From NCBI GenBank assembly GCA_029392055.1, contig CP113928.1, positions 494,501 to 558,500 of the forward strand: a DNA stretch of 64,000 nucleotides, read 5' to 3'. Each line of letters begins with the position of its first letter. The stretch's first letter is position 1. The position numbers and the translations under genes were made by a program. The DNA comes from Leuconostocaceae bacterium ESL0723 (lineage in GTDB: Bacteria; Bacillota; Bacilli; Lactobacillales; Lactobacillaceae). Under the pieces are notes generated by a model. It was not told the DNA's origin. It ran no database searches and was given only the letters and a program-made list of their open reading frames with translations. Positions 9,507-19,051 of the stretch are shown in pieces.

Positions 9507-11481
9507 ATTATCCCCCCTCTTAGCCAACCAGATTGCCGCCGGTGAGGTGATTGAACGCCCCGCCAGTGTGGTTAAGGAACTGGTCGAAAACGCCATTGAT
9601 GCCGGCAGTAAACACATTCAAATCGTCGTGGCCGGTGGTGGGACCGACCTGATTCGGGTTGTTGATGACGGCCAGGGGATTGAAGTCGATGACGTGCCTC
9701 GGGCCTTTATCCGCCATGCCACCAGTAAAATCAATAACCGCCATGACCTCTTTAACATCGTTTCCCTGGGTTTCCGTGGTGAGGCTCTGCCCTCAATTGC
9801 GGCCGTGGCCGATGTCACCCTGACCACCCGGACAGTCCAGGCCAAGGAGGGGCTGACCTACCATGTCCAGGGTGGGGAAGTGGTTAGCGAAACCGCTGAC
9901 AGTAGTCCCCTAGGAACGGCGGTTTCAGTACGGAACCTGTTTTATAATACGCCGGCGCGCTTAAAATATTTAAAGCGTCCTCAAACTGAGCTGGCTAAAA
10001 TTATCGAAACGGTAAACCATTTGGCACTGGCCCATCCAGACATTGCCTTTCGGTTAACAAATGATAGCCGAGTGACCTTTCAAACGACCGGTAATGGGAA
10101 CCTCCAGCAGGTCCTGGCCCAACTTTATGGTCGGCCTGCTGCCCAAAAAATGATTCCCGTTCAGGGTGAGAATTCGGACTTTTCTATTTCTGGCTACCTA
10201 TCCTTACCCGAACTAACCCGGAGTTCCCGGGAATACCTGGTGGTCTTAGTTAACCACCGCTACGTTAAGAATTTTTCGATTTCAAATGCAGTGGTCAAGG
10301 GCTACGGGTCCAAGTTAATGGTCGGCCGCTTTCCAGTGGGCGTCATTGATATTGAACTTGATCCACTCCTGGTTGACGTGAACGTTCACCCACAAAAGGC
10401 TGAGATTCGCCTGGCCAAGGAAGATGAGTTGGCCAACCTGATTACCCAGTCGGTCCAGGCTAGTTTAGCTGGTCAAAACCTGATTCCGGGTGCCTTGGAA
10501 AACCTCTATGGTCAGGCAGGTCCGGCCAACGATGCGCAGCCGCAACAGGTTGAGCCACAACAAAACCAGTTCCTAACCAGCGAAGCTGCAACAGTGGGGA
10601 AGGCCATGTCAGCGGCCCAACCAGTCTTGCCGCCGACCACCTCAACCATTAAGGTCACGACCTTGGCTGATTTGGACGGGACTGCCCTGGAACATTTCCA
10701 GGCGAAATACCAGGCCGAGCCCTACCAGCCGGTCTTTGACGATGATGAGCTGACCGGAGATGACCAGGCTGACACGGTTGCTGAAGCGGCGGTCACTTAC
10801 CAGACAGCTAAAATTGACCAGCAGTTAGACTTGGACCTGGCCGCTAACCATCAGAACCAGTTTCCAGCTCTAACTTATATCGGGCAGATGCACGGGACCT
10901 TTCTCTTTGCCCAGAGCCAAGACAGCCTCTATCTGATTGACCAGCACGCGGCCCAGGAGCGGATTAACTACGAGCACTATCGCCAGGTCATTGGCCAGGT
11001 CTCAGACGATGAGCAGCAGATGCTCGTGCCCCTGGTCTTGAACTATCCGGCTGCGGACATTTTACGGATTTTGGACTTAAAAGATGAGTTGGCAGCAGTT
11101 GGTATCCGCGTTGAACCTTTTGGACCAACGACGGTTGTCGTCCGTGAACATCCGACCTGGATGCCGGCTGGCCAGGAGCAGGCCACCATTCAGGAAATGA
11201 TTGACTGGTTGTTAAAGGACGGGCACTTAACCGTGGCCCAGTTCCGGGAGAAAACCGCGATTATGATGAGCTGTAAGCGGGCCATCAAGGCCAACATGCA
11301 CCTCAGCGATGACCAAGCCAAGGCCCTCTTAGAAAAGTTGTCTCACTGTGAAAATCCTTATAACTGTCCCCACGGCCGGCCAGTTTTGACTTCCTTTACC
11401 CTGACTGAAATGGAAAAAATGTTTAAACGAATTCAAGATTCGCACGAATCTTGGCAGAATTACGATAACCACCCGTACTAA
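9490..11481 (+). CDS. mutL: DNA mismatch repair protein MutL
   Basis: The 663-residue GHKL ATPase couples MutS to strand incision. The N-terminal half has 'NQIAAGEVIERPASVVKEL', 'VENAIDAGSK', 'DDGQGIE' and 'GFRGEALPSI'. A Gln/Ala-rich linker (about 340-440) joins it to the C-terminal dimerisation domain, which carries the endonuclease motif 'DQHAAQERINYE' (about 480) and 'CPHGRPVLTSF' near the end, so it is an endonuclease-active MutL as expected where MutH is absent. It starts inside mutS behind AGGAGG. Confidence 0.96.
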   Translation: MPKIHELSPLLANQIAAGEVIERPASVVKELVENAIDAGSKHIQIVVAGGGTDLIRVVDDGQGIEVDDVPRAFIRHATSKINNRHDLFNIVSLGFRGEALPSIAAVADVTLTTRTVQAKEGLTYHVQGGEVVSETADSSPLGTAVSVRNLFYNTPARLKYLKRPQTELAKIIETVNHLALAHPDIAFRLTNDSRVTFQTTGNGNLQQVLAQLYGRPAAQKMIPVQGENSDFSISGYLSLPELTRSSREYLVVLVNHRYVKNFSISNAVVKGYGSKLMVGRFPVGVIDIELDPLLVDVNVHPQKAEIRLAKEDELANLITQSVQASLAGQNLIPGALENLYGQAGPANDAQPQQVEPQQNQFLTSEAATVGKAMSAAQPVLPPTTSTIKVTTLADLDGTALEHFQAKYQAEPYQPVFDDDELTGDDQADTVAEAAVTYQTAKIDQQLDLDLAANHQNQFPALTYIGQMHGTFLFAQSQDSLYLIDQHAAQERINYEHYRQVIGQVSDDEQQMLVPLVLNYPAADILRILDLKDELAAVGIRVEPFGPTTVVVREHPTWMPAGQEQATIQEMIDWLLKDGHLTVAQFREKTAIMMSCKRAIKANMHLSDDQAKALLEKLSHCENPYNCPHGRPVLTSFTLTEMEKMFKRIQDSHESWQNYDNHPY

Positions 11482-11504
11482 AAGGGTAGTTTGGGAGTTG
11501 TACC

Positions 11505-11984
11505 TTGAACAATAATGACATTATCATTCGACTTCGTTACGCCTTGCACCTTGATAACCCGACCTTGCTGTCGATTTTTAAGGACGGGGGTTTGCAGTTA
11601 AACGCCAAGGACCTGGACCGGATTTTGACTCGGCAGGCTGATGATACTGACCGGCAGGCCAACCTGAGTAACCATGATTTGGAGGCCTTCTTAAACGGTC
11701 TGATTGTCCACTACCGTGGTCACCAAAAAGATGCCCAGGGGCATGTGCGCCCAGGCACTTTTGATATCCACGGAGCCGCTGATGTGAACAACGTGGCCAT
11801 CAAGAAAATTAAGATTGCCCTGGCCTATACCAGCCAAGACCTGCAAAAGCAGTTGGCTAAGGCGGGTGAACAGGTTTCAAATGGTGAAATCAGCGCGATT
11901 TTGCGGCGTAAGGACCACCGCAATTACCGGCCAGCTGGAGACCGTTACCTGCGCAAGCTATTGCAGGGAATGAGCATGGATTAA
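11505..11984 (+). CDS. DUF1456 family protein (YehS-like)
   Basis: The 159-residue protein contains two copies of the DUF1456 unit: an N-terminal one ('NNNDIIIRLRYALHLDN') and a C-terminal one ('NNVAIKKIKIALAYTSQDL'). The family is widespread in Gammaproteobacteria and Firmicutes and has no established function. The start is TTG at 11505, supported by the conserved N-terminus and a GGGAG 8 nt upstream; the gene follows mutL after 23 nt, so it may be co-transcribed with the mismatch-repair genes. It ends in an intrinsic terminator. Confidence 0.85.
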   Translation: MNNNDIIIRLRYALHLDNPTLLSIFKDGGLQLNAKDLDRILTRQADDTDRQANLSNHDLEAFLNGLIVHYRGHQKDAQGHVRPGTFDIHGAADVNNVAIKKIKIALAYTSQDLQKQLAKAGEQVSNGEISAILRRKDHRNYRPAGDRYLRKLLQGMSMD

Positions 11985-12011
11985 AAAGCACCCAATACTG
12001 GTGCTTTTTTT
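11983..12011 (+). terminator. Intrinsic terminator after the mutSL-DUF1456 unit
   Basis: AAAAAGCACC pairs with GGTGCTTTTT around a 7-nt loop and runs into a T-tract. It overlaps the stop codon of the DUF1456 gene. Confidence 0.9.
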
Positions 12012-12075
12012 GCGCCCGCGGCTTAGGGCTAAATTTGATAAACTATTAGGTAGGAATTAACGAGGGGGCCCTTCA

Positions 12076-12957
12076 ATGCAAATCGGTGATATGGAAATTT
12101 CAGAACAGGCAGCGATTGCCCCTTACGCATACACTCAGGCCGGCGGGCCGGCCGACTACCTGGCCCAACCGAAAAGTATCGACCAGGTCAAGACCTTGGT
12201 GGCCTGGGCCAAAGAACAGCAGCTGCCAGTCCATGTCTTTGGCCGCCTATCCAATTTAGTAGTCCGGGATGGCGGTTTGCGTGGCTTAGTCATTATCTTG
12301 TCTGAACTAAGCCAGGTTGACCGGGTTAATAATCAGGTTATCCGGGCCCAGGCCGGTAGTGACCTAATCTGGGTTGCTAACCTCGCCTTGCGCTACCACC
12401 TATCTGGCCTGGAGTGGGGCGCTGGTATCCCTGGTACCGTCGGTGGTGCCGTCTTTATGAACGCGGGCGCCTATGGCGGCCAGGCTGACATGGTTGTCAC
12501 CGGGGTCACCGCCCTGATGCCAGATGGTCAGGTCCAAGACTTTGACCAGGACCAACTCGATTTTGCCTACCGGGACTCTGTTTTTCAGCATAACCGGGGG
12601 GTGATTTTGAGCGCTGATTTCACCCTGACAGCGGCTGACCCAGCCCAAATCCAGGCCCAGATGGATGAGAATAACTATTTACGGGCTAGTAAGCAGCCCC
12701 TGAACCTACCCTCAAATGGGTCGGTCTTTAAGCGACCAGTTGGGCACTTTGCCGGCAAGCTGATTATGGATACTGGCCTGCAGGGCCAGCAGGTTGGCGG
12801 GGTTGCGATTTCTAAAAAGCACGGCGGTTTTATGGTTAACGTTGACCATGGGACTGGTAATGATTACGAAGACTTGATTGCCCAGACCCAACAGGCGGTA
12901 AAGCAAGCCTATGGGGTCCAATTAAGTCCAGAAGTCCGAATTTTGGGAGAACGATAA
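12076..12957 (+). CDS. murB: UDP-N-acetylenolpyruvoylglucosamine reductase
   Basis: This 293-residue flavoenzyme reduces UDP-GlcNAc-enolpyruvate to UDP-N-acetylmuramate with NADPH, the second committed step of peptidoglycan synthesis. The FAD-binding core shows 'FGRLSNLVVRDGGLRG' (about 57), 'GLEWGAGIPGTVGGAVFMNA' (about 113) and 'AYGG'; the catalytic Ser is in 'LPSNGSVFKRP' and the C-terminal Glu in 'SPEVRILGE'. AGGGGG precedes the ATG by 8 nt. It is nearly contiguous with the antiporter gene (1-nt gap). Confidence 0.95.
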   Translation: MQIGDMEISEQAAIAPYAYTQAGGPADYLAQPKSIDQVKTLVAWAKEQQLPVHVFGRLSNLVVRDGGLRGLVIILSELSQVDRVNNQVIRAQAGSDLIWVANLALRYHLSGLEWGAGIPGTVGGAVFMNAGAYGGQADMVVTGVTALMPDGQVQDFDQDQLDFAYRDSVFQHNRGVILSADFTLTAADPAQIQAQMDENNYLRASKQPLNLPSNGSVFKRPVGHFAGKLIMDTGLQGQQVGGVAISKKHGGFMVNVDHGTGNDYEDLIAQTQQAVKQAYGVQLSPEVRILGER

Positions 12958-12958
12958 G

Positions 12959-15052
12959 ATGGGGATAATTGAACTAATCATCGTGTTAGTGGCCAGTGTG
13001 GCCGTTTCAAACATCATCTCACACTACTTACCAGCCATTCCAATCAGCCTGTTTCAGATTTTAATTGGGCTAACACTAGCCCTGGTGGCTAATATTTATG
13101 TCGAAGTTGACAGCCACTGGTTCATGCTGCTCTTCGTTGCTCCTTTGCTGTTCAATGATGCCTGGCGCTTCCCCAAACGGGAACTTTGGGAGCTGAGGGG
13201 ACCAATCCTAGGAAATGCAATCTTGCTGGTCTTGATTACAACCTTGGTAGGTGGCTACTTAATCTATCTGATCATTCCAGGCCTGCCCCTGTCAGTGGCG
13301 CTGGCCTTGGCTGCTGTCCTGTCACCAACCGATCCGGTGGCCGTACAAGCAATTGCCAAGCGGGTTAAATTGCCAGCCAATGTCATGCACGTGGTCTCTG
13401 GTGAGAGTTTGATTAACGATGCGACTGGTCTGGTTTCCTTTAATACGGCCATTAAGGCCACTGTGGTTGGTAGTTTCTTTCTCCTGGAAGCGGAATTAAG
13501 CTTTGTCTGGGTAACCCTGGCCGGTCTGATTGTCGGGGCGGCCATGGGGGCCATCCTGATTTGGATTCGTGATTCCTTTGGACGAGTTGGCCTAAATGAC
13601 ATCGTCTTTCATACCGTGGTTACCCTGCTGATGCCCTTTGCCATCTACTGGGTCGCTGAAAGCATCTTCCATGCTTCGGGGGTGATTGCGGTGGTGACCG
13701 GTGGAATTGTCGGTAAAATCCTTAACGACCGTCATGCCGAAGTGCAGTTACCCGAGGGGACCGTCATGGCGGTTCATACTTGGGAGGTTACCGTTTATGT
13801 CTTAAACGGGGTCATCTTTGTCCTCCTGGGTATTATCCTACCTTCTGCCATACATAATATTTTTAAGAGCTCCCGGATTTCAAACCTAGATGCGATTTAC
13901 TACGGGGTTGCAGCCTGGCTGATTATCTTCATTCTCCGGGTCCTCTGGGCCTATGGAATTCAGTGGGGGCACCGTTTCCGTCATCGCAGCCAGCAGGTTT
14001 CCTTTCGGACCGCCATCATTTCTGGCCTGACCGGGGTCCGTGGAGCCGTGACCATGGCCGCGGTTTTGACCATCCCAACCCTGACTGCGACTGGCGAAGC
14101 CTTTCCTGACCGTGACCTGGTTATCTTCATTGCGGCCGTGGTGGTGATTTTGAGTTTGCTGGCTGCTTCGGCCATGCTGCCCTTGATTACTAAGCAGCGC
14201 ACCAAGCGCGATTTCACCCAACCAGAAATGAACGTTGAAGTCGATAACGATGACAGTAGCCATCCCGCTGACCTAAACGAACTGCAGGCCCGGATTACGA
14301 TTTTGAGAGTTGGTATTCAGGTTCTGCGTGATTCTCAGCGGGAAAATAACCGCGGTCTGGTTTATGAATTAGTCACTGACCGGCAGAAAACTATCCGGCA
14401 ACTACGCCACCAGTTAAATGATGATAATAACAATTATGATTTGATTTCAGACCAAGAACAGCAGTTGCGGGAAGTTGCCGTTGAAGCCCAGCGGGATTGC
14501 TTGCAGCAGTTACTGGTTCATGAAAAAATTTCACCGCTGACTTATTCGGTCCGGGTTCGCCAATTGGACCGGATTGAAGCCAGCCTGGCCCAGGGTCAGG
14601 TGGCTAAGTTCCGGGGAATGTCGAAATTGTGGCGGCGGATTAAGTTAAGTGTTAGAGTTTGGTTATCTGATGAGGCCAGCGACAAGTTTTATAACCAAAA
14701 CCAGCTGGCTATTCGGGAAATGGCTAAAGCGGCCATTAAGGCCCTGTCAGAGGTGGTCAGCCGCCAAGAAGGGGACACCGTCACCCAACGGATGATGCGG
14801 CAGTCAGCCTATAACTTGATTGTGATTTACCGCCATCAAATTGAGCAAACCAAGCACTCTGACACAGCTGAGCAACGTAGCCTGGATGAGCGCTTACGCT
14901 TGGAACTGGAGCTGCGCGCCCTCAATGCTGAGCGAGATATGACCCAGCAGCTTTACGAGCAGGGACGGATTACCCGGCAGACCAGCATTAACCTGCGACA
15001 GTTTATTAATTATGCGGAGACCAATGTCTTAGTTGGTAAGAACGAGGAGTAA
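12959..15052 (+). CDS. CPA1-family Na+(K+)/H+ antiporter with long cytoplasmic tail
   Basis: The 697-residue membrane protein has about 12 hydrophobic helices in residues 1-415, with 'LSPTDPVAVQAIAKRV' and the Asn-Asp ion-binding motif in 'SGESLINDATGLVSF' typical of NhaP/NHE-type CPA1 exchangers, and 'GVRGAVTMAAVL' in the later helices. Residues 420-697 form a charged, mostly helical cytoplasmic tail. It lies 1 nt after murB and 3 nt before cdaA, so it is probably translated with the c-di-AMP cyclase. Since c-di-AMP controls K+/Na+ homeostasis in Firmicutes, a functional link is plausible; no RCK_C domain is obvious in the tail. Confidence 0.88.
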   Translation: MGIIELIIVLVASVAVSNIISHYLPAIPISLFQILIGLTLALVANIYVEVDSHWFMLLFVAPLLFNDAWRFPKRELWELRGPILGNAILLVLITTLVGGYLIYLIIPGLPLSVALALAAVLSPTDPVAVQAIAKRVKLPANVMHVVSGESLINDATGLVSFNTAIKATVVGSFFLLEAELSFVWVTLAGLIVGAAMGAILIWIRDSFGRVGLNDIVFHTVVTLLMPFAIYWVAESIFHASGVIAVVTGGIVGKILNDRHAEVQLPEGTVMAVHTWEVTVYVLNGVIFVLLGIILPSAIHNIFKSSRISNLDAIYYGVAAWLIIFILRVLWAYGIQWGHRFRHRSQQVSFRTAIISGLTGVRGAVTMAAVLTIPTLTATGEAFPDRDLVIFIAAVVVILSLLAASAMLPLITKQRTKRDFTQPEMNVEVDNDDSSHPADLNELQARITILRVGIQVLRDSQRENNRGLVYELVTDRQKTIRQLRHQLNDDNNNYDLISDQEQQLREVAVEAQRDCLQQLLVHEKISPLTYSVRVRQLDRIEASLAQGQVAKFRGMSKLWRRIKLSVRVWLSDEASDKFYNQNQLAIREMAKAAIKALSEVVSRQEGDTVTQRMMRQSAYNLIVIYRHQIEQTKHSDTAEQRSLDERLRLELELRALNAERDMTQQLYEQGRITRQTSINLRQFINYAETNVLVGKNEE

Positions 15053-15055
15053 GGA

Positions 15056-15877
15056 ATGGACATCTTTTCATATGCAACGGGTAACAACTTTACCCACCTA
15101 ATTGATTTGGCCATTATCTGGTTCCTCCTATATAAGGTCATTACCTTTGTGGAAGGAACCAAGGCCCTCCAAATTCTCTTTGGGGTTGGGGCCATTATCT
15201 TAATCAAGGTCATTGCCTGGTACACTGGCCTAACCACGGTTTCCTGGCTGATGGATCAGCTGATTACCTGGGCGCCAATTGCCCTGGTGGTCATCTTCCA
15301 GCAAGAGATTCGTCGTGGACTAGAAAGTCTAGGGCGCCAACTGACCATTCGACGCCGACACCTAGACAACGCCCAGGCCCGGGAGTTTATCAAGGCTCTG
15401 GACATGGCCTTGCAGTATATGTCTAAGCGGCGGATTGGGGCTTTAATTACCATCAACCGTAAGGACAGCCTGGAAGAATACATTAAGACCGGGATCAAAC
15501 TGGATGCCTACGTAACTGGGCAGCTATTGATTAACATTTTTATCCCAAACACGCCCTTACACGATGGTGCGGTCATCATTAATGATGGTCGGATTGCGGT
15601 GGCAGCGGCCTACCTACCGCTGTCAGAAAGCACCCGGATTCCAAAAGAATTGGGAACCCGGCATCGTGCGGCCGTTGGGATTAGTGAAGCCACTGATGCT
15701 GTGACCGTCGTTGTTTCGGAAGAAACTGGTGAAATCACGATTACGCAAAACGGCGAAATGCTGCGTAACATGACCCAGGAAACTTACACTAATTTCTTTG
15801 AAAAGCAGTTTATTGTTGACGAAAAAAGTCAGCACCTACCTTGGTACCGCAAGATTCTTAGGAGGCCGCGCTCATGA
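15056..15877 (+). CDS. cdaA: Diadenylate cyclase CdaA (membrane-bound)
   Basis: The 273-residue enzyme makes cyclic di-AMP from two ATP. Three N-terminal hydrophobic helices (about 10-85) precede the DAC domain, whose two catalytic motifs are intact: DGA in 'TPLHDGAVIINDGRI' (about 167) and RHR in 'LGTRHRAAVGISE' (about 201). AAGGA lies just before the ATG. It overlaps cdaR by 4 nt. The cdaA-cdaR-glmM order is the conserved Firmicutes arrangement, in which CdaR and GlmM modulate CdaA activity. Confidence 0.96.
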   Translation: MDIFSYATGNNFTHLIDLAIIWFLLYKVITFVEGTKALQILFGVGAIILIKVIAWYTGLTTVSWLMDQLITWAPIALVVIFQQEIRRGLESLGRQLTIRRRHLDNAQAREFIKALDMALQYMSKRRIGALITINRKDSLEEYIKTGIKLDAYVTGQLLINIFIPNTPLHDGAVIINDGRIAVAAAYLPLSESTRIPKELGTRHRAAVGISEATDAVTVVVSEETGEITITQNGEMLRNMTQETYTNFFEKQFIVDEKSQHLPWYRKILRRPRS

Positions 15878-16818
15878 AAAACTGGACCAACTCAAAGGTA
15901 ATTAACCTAGTCTTTTCATTGTTTCTGGCCCTGCTCTTGTCGGCCTATGTTCTTAGTACCCAGTCCAGTAGCCGTAATAACAAGGATGAGTTCACCTCCA
16001 TTCTCCCTGAGAAGCGGGCGAATCTGACCGTGGCCCTTGGCCTCCAGTATGACAGCGACCAGTATGTCGTGGTTGGTGCTCCGGCTTCAGTCAATATTTC
16101 GGTCCATGGTCCAGCGGCAATTGTGACTGCTACCCAGGGCCATAATGATATCCAAGCAGTTGCCGACCTTCGTGATTTGGGCGTGGGTCAGCACAGTGTG
16201 AAGGTCGCGGTGAAAGGGGTGAACACCTCCCTGACTTCGACCGTTAACCCGCAAACTGTCCAGGTAACAATCGCTAAAAAGACCAGTGAGAAACGTAATA
16301 TCAAGGTGACCTACGACGACAGCAAGTTGGCCAGTGGCTACTCGGTCGGCTCAGTGTCGGCCAATCCAAAGTCCATCAGCATTTCAGGGCCCAAGGCCAA
16401 CGTTGATTCAGTGGCTTACATTGCCGCAACGGTGGACCTCCCTAACAACACCAAGAGCACGGTGACCCAAAATGTTAAGTTGGTCGCTTTGGATAGTAAT
16501 GGTGAGCCGGTTGAAGTTAAGTTAAGCCAGCAGACAGCTGACGCCACCGTGACGGTTAATAACGAACCGAGTAAAAAGTTAAACTTGTCAGCCACGGTCA
16601 GTGGTGGCGATAGTAGTAACTTTGACATTGCCTTTAGCCCAAAGACAGTGACCGCCTACGGTTCTTCCGATACCTTAAATGGCATTGATCACATTGATGT
16701 ACCGGTTGATGTCAGTGATGTTTCGCGGCAAAGGGTGACTCAGGTGAAGTTGAACAAGCCCAATGGGGTTGACAGCCTCAGTGACGACAGCGTCCAAGTA
16801 ACTGTCACCCCTCACTAA
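15874..16818 (+). CDS. cdaR: CdaA regulatory protein CdaR (YbbR-domain protein)
   Basis: The 314-residue protein has one N-terminal membrane anchor ('VINLVFSLFLALLLSAYVL', about 9-27) followed by successive YbbR-type beta domains outside the membrane, recognisable by repeated 'P..V...G' elements such as 'NPKSISISGPKANVDSV' and 'SPKTVTAYGSSDTLNGI'. In relatives CdaR binds CdaA and modulates its cyclase activity. The ATG overlaps the cdaA stop (ATGA), and the AGGAGG ribosome-binding site lies within cdaA. Confidence 0.93.
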   Translation: MKNWTNSKVINLVFSLFLALLLSAYVLSTQSSSRNNKDEFTSILPEKRANLTVALGLQYDSDQYVVVGAPASVNISVHGPAAIVTATQGHNDIQAVADLRDLGVGQHSVKVAVKGVNTSLTSTVNPQTVQVTIAKKTSEKRNIKVTYDDSKLASGYSVGSVSANPKSISISGPKANVDSVAYIAATVDLPNNTKSTVTQNVKLVALDSNGEPVEVKLSQQTADATVTVNNEPSKKLNLSATVSGGDSSNFDIAFSPKTVTAYGSSDTLNGIDHIDVPVDVSDVSRQRVTQVKLNKPNGVDSLSDDSVQVTVTPH

Positions 16819-16840
16819 AAAATTAAACTAGAGAAGTAGT

Positions 16841-16860
16841 GGCCGCCTAGACCGGCGGCC
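16841..16860 (+). other. Intercistronic mini-hairpin abutting the glmM Shine-Dalgarno
   Basis: GGCCGCC (16841-16847) pairs perfectly with GGCGGCC (16854-16860) around a 6-nt loop. GGAG, the glmM ribosome-binding site, begins at the next base, so the hairpin could affect glmM translation. No T-run follows. Confidence 0.7.
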
Positions 16861-16872
16861 GGAGATAAAACG

Positions 16873-18252
16873 ATGAGTGATTTTAAGTTAAAGTATTTTG
16901 GGACCGACGGGGTCCGTGGGATTGCTAATCAAGAGCTAACCCCTGATTTGGCCCTGCGTTTGGGTCGAGCTGGCGGTACGATTTTAACCCGTCATGCAGC
17001 CAACCAAGATAAGCGGCCCGTGGTTATTTTAGGCCGTGACACCCGGATTTCGGGTGAAATGCTCCAAGAGGCGATTACGGCCGGTTTGTTGTCGGTCGGG
17101 GTCGATGTCTTGAAGCTCGGGGTGATTACAACCCCTGCCGTGGCTTACCTGGTCGAAGATTTGGAGGCCGATGCCGGTGTCCAGATTACCGCCTCCCATA
17201 ACCCGGCCCAGGACAACGGGATTAAGTTCTTTGGTAGTGATGGCTTCAAGCTGTCCGATGAGTTGGAATATGAAATCGAAAAGCTACTAGATGCCCCGGT
17301 TGATGAACTGCCTAAGCCTAGTGCTGCTGGTTTAGGAACGATGAACAACTACCCAGAAGGGGTTTCAAAGTACCTGTCTTACCTGCAGCAAACCATCCCG
17401 ATGGACCTAGCTGGTTTGCGGGTAGCTTTGGACGGCGCTAACGGTGCAAGCAGTAATCTTTTGCCCCGGCTCTTTGCCGACTTGGACGTTGATTTTGAGA
17501 CGATGGGGACCGACCCTGATGGGCTCAATATCAATGACGGCGTAGGTTCGACCCACCCCCAGGCCCTAGCCAAGATGGTTGCCGATGGTGACTTTTCGGC
17601 CGGTCTGGCCCTAGATGGGGACGGGGATCGTTTGATTGCCGTTGATGAAAACGGTCAAATTGTCGATGGTGACAAGATTATGTTTATTACCGCCAAGTTC
17701 TTGAACCAGGCGGGTCGCTTGAAGCATAATACGGTCGTATCTACGGTGATGAGTAACATTGGTTTCCATAAGGCCCTAGAGGCTAATGGCATCCGCAGCG
17801 TGCAGACCAAGGTTGGTGATCGCTACGTGATGGAGGAGATGCTGGCCCATGATTACAACTTTGGTGGGGAGCAGTCCGGCCACATTATCTTCCGTGACTG
17901 GGCTAAGACCGGTGATGGCCTGCTAACGGCCCTCCAGTTACTCTATGTCATGAAGGAGACCGGCCAGTCGCTATCATCTCTGGCCGATGAGGTTACCCTT
18001 TATCCCCAAAAGCTGGTAAATGTGCCGGTTAAGGACAAGGAAGCCATTCAACAGGACCCAGTGGTCCTGGCTAAGATTAAAGAAGTTGAGGAGCGCATGG
18101 CCGGTGACGGCCGGGTTTTGGTCCGTCCTTCCGGAACCGAATCCCTGCTTAGAATTATGGCTGAGGCACCGACCCAGGAACAGGTTGATGCCGACGTTGC
18201 TGAAATTGAAGCAGTGGTCGTAAAGCAGGCCCAGCAGCAAGCAAAAGACTGA
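16873..18252 (+). CDS. glmM: Phosphoglucosamine mutase
   Basis: The 459-residue alpha-D-phosphohexomutase interconverts glucosamine-6-P and glucosamine-1-P for UDP-GlcNAc synthesis. Motifs include '[18 protein letters not shown]', the phosphoserine loop '[20 protein letters not shown]' (Ser near 102), the metal-binding '[16 protein letters not shown]' (about 245) and the phosphate-binding '[17 protein letters not shown]' near the C-terminus. It lies downstream of cdaA-cdaR; GlmM binds and inhibits CdaA in several Firmicutes, linking c-di-AMP to wall synthesis. Confidence 0.97.
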   Translation: MSDFKLKYFGTDGVRGIANQELTPDLALRLGRAGGTILTRHAANQDKRPVVILGRDTRISGEMLQEAITAGLLSVGVDVLKLGVITTPAVAYLVEDLEADAGVQITASHNPAQDNGIKFFGSDGFKLSDELEYEIEKLLDAPVDELPKPSAAGLGTMNNYPEGVSKYLSYLQQTIPMDLAGLRVALDGANGASSNLLPRLFADLDVDFETMGTDPDGLNINDGVGSTHPQALAKMVADGDFSAGLALDGDGDRLIAVDENGQIVDGDKIMFITAKFLNQAGRLKHNTVVSTVMSNIGFHKALEANGIRSVQTKVGDRYVMEEMLAHDYNFGGEQSGHIIFRDWAKTGDGLLTALQLLYVMKETGQSLSSLADEVTLYPQKLVNVPVKDKEAIQQDPVVLAKIKEVEERMAGDGRVLVRPSGTESLLRIMAEAPTQEQVDADVAEIEAVVVKQAQQQAKD

Positions 18253-18269
18253 TATTATCAGTCTTTTTT
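18243..18269 (+). terminator. Intrinsic terminator of the cda-glmM unit
   Basis: AAAAGACTGA pairs with TCAGTCTTTT around TATTA and runs into T6. The stem overlaps the glmM stop codon. Confidence 0.9.
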
Positions 18270-18303
18270 AGTTAACTTCAGCTGCTGAGAATAGCCGGTT
18301 TTT

Positions 18304-18312
18304 TGTTATAAT
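18304..18312 (+). promoter_or_regulatory. Extended -10 promoter for rnc-smc-ftsY
   Basis: The TGTTATAAT segment contains a perfect TATAAT at 18307-18312 with upstream TG; no consensus -35 is seen at 17 nt. It lies just after the glmM terminator and 33 nt before rnc. Confidence 0.55.
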
Positions 18313-18344
18313 ATTACTATCGAACATTGTAAAGGGGTTCCACC

Positions 18345-19046
18345 TTGTCACAAGCAAGTTTTGAAAAAAATTTAGCCGAACACTACCATATTCACTTTAA
18401 AAATCAGGCCCTCTTAGTTGAAGCGTTGACCCAGCGTAACTATCTCAATGAGCACCCCGATGAACCGGGGCGTGACTACCAACGGTTGGAATTTTTGGGG
18501 GATGCGGTTATGCAAGAGGCCGTTACCGAGTACCTCTTTAAGCGTTACCCAGACTGGCATGAAGGCCAGCTGACTGAAATGCGGATTACCATGGTTCAGA
18601 CCCGCTCCTTTGCCCACTTTGCCCGGGTAATTCACCTGGATGAGGCCATCCGCCTGGGAAAAGGTGAGGAAATGAATGGGGCCCGCAACCGTGACAGTCT
18701 CCTGGAAGATATTTGGGAAGCCTTTATTGGCGCCCTTTACCTGGACCAGGGTGCTGACGCAGTTCGCGAACTTTTAGACCAGACGCTCTTTGCGGCCATT
18801 GATGACCATTTCTTTGACCAGTTCATCGACTTTAAAACCCGTCTCCAGGAATACCTGCAAGCTCAGGGAACCGTTGAGATTAGTTACCAGACTGAAAGCG
18901 ACCAGGTCTTACCCGACCATACCCAAATCTTTGGTGTGAGCGTTTCGGTTAATGACCGCCTGCTTGCCCGTGGACAGGGCAAGTCAATTAAGGATGCCGA
19001 AAAGGATGCGGCCCGTATTGCCTTGGAGCAACTAAAAGCCATCTAA
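18345..19046 (+). CDS. rnc: Ribonuclease III
   Basis: The 233-residue dsRNA endonuclease processes rRNA precursors and structured mRNAs. The nuclease signature 'RLEFLGDAVMQEAVTEYLF' (about 45-63) and the metal-binding 'DSLLEDIWEAFIGALYLDQG' are intact, and a C-terminal dsRBD spans about 155-230 ('DFKTRLQEYLQAQG', 'GQGKSIKDAEKDAARIAL'). The start is TTG at 18345, 9 nt after AAGGGG. It is 5 nt from smc, the rnc-smc-ftsY order common to Firmicutes. Confidence 0.95.
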   Translation: MSQASFEKNLAEHYHIHFKNQALLVEALTQRNYLNEHPDEPGRDYQRLEFLGDAVMQEAVTEYLFKRYPDWHEGQLTEMRITMVQTRSFAHFARVIHLDEAIRLGKGEEMNGARNRDSLLEDIWEAFIGALYLDQGADAVRELLDQTLFAAIDDHFFDQFIDFKTRLQEYLQAQGTVEISYQTESDQVLPDHTQIFGVSVSVNDRLLARGQGKSIKDAEKDAARIALEQLKAI

Positions 19047-19051
19047 ACCCT

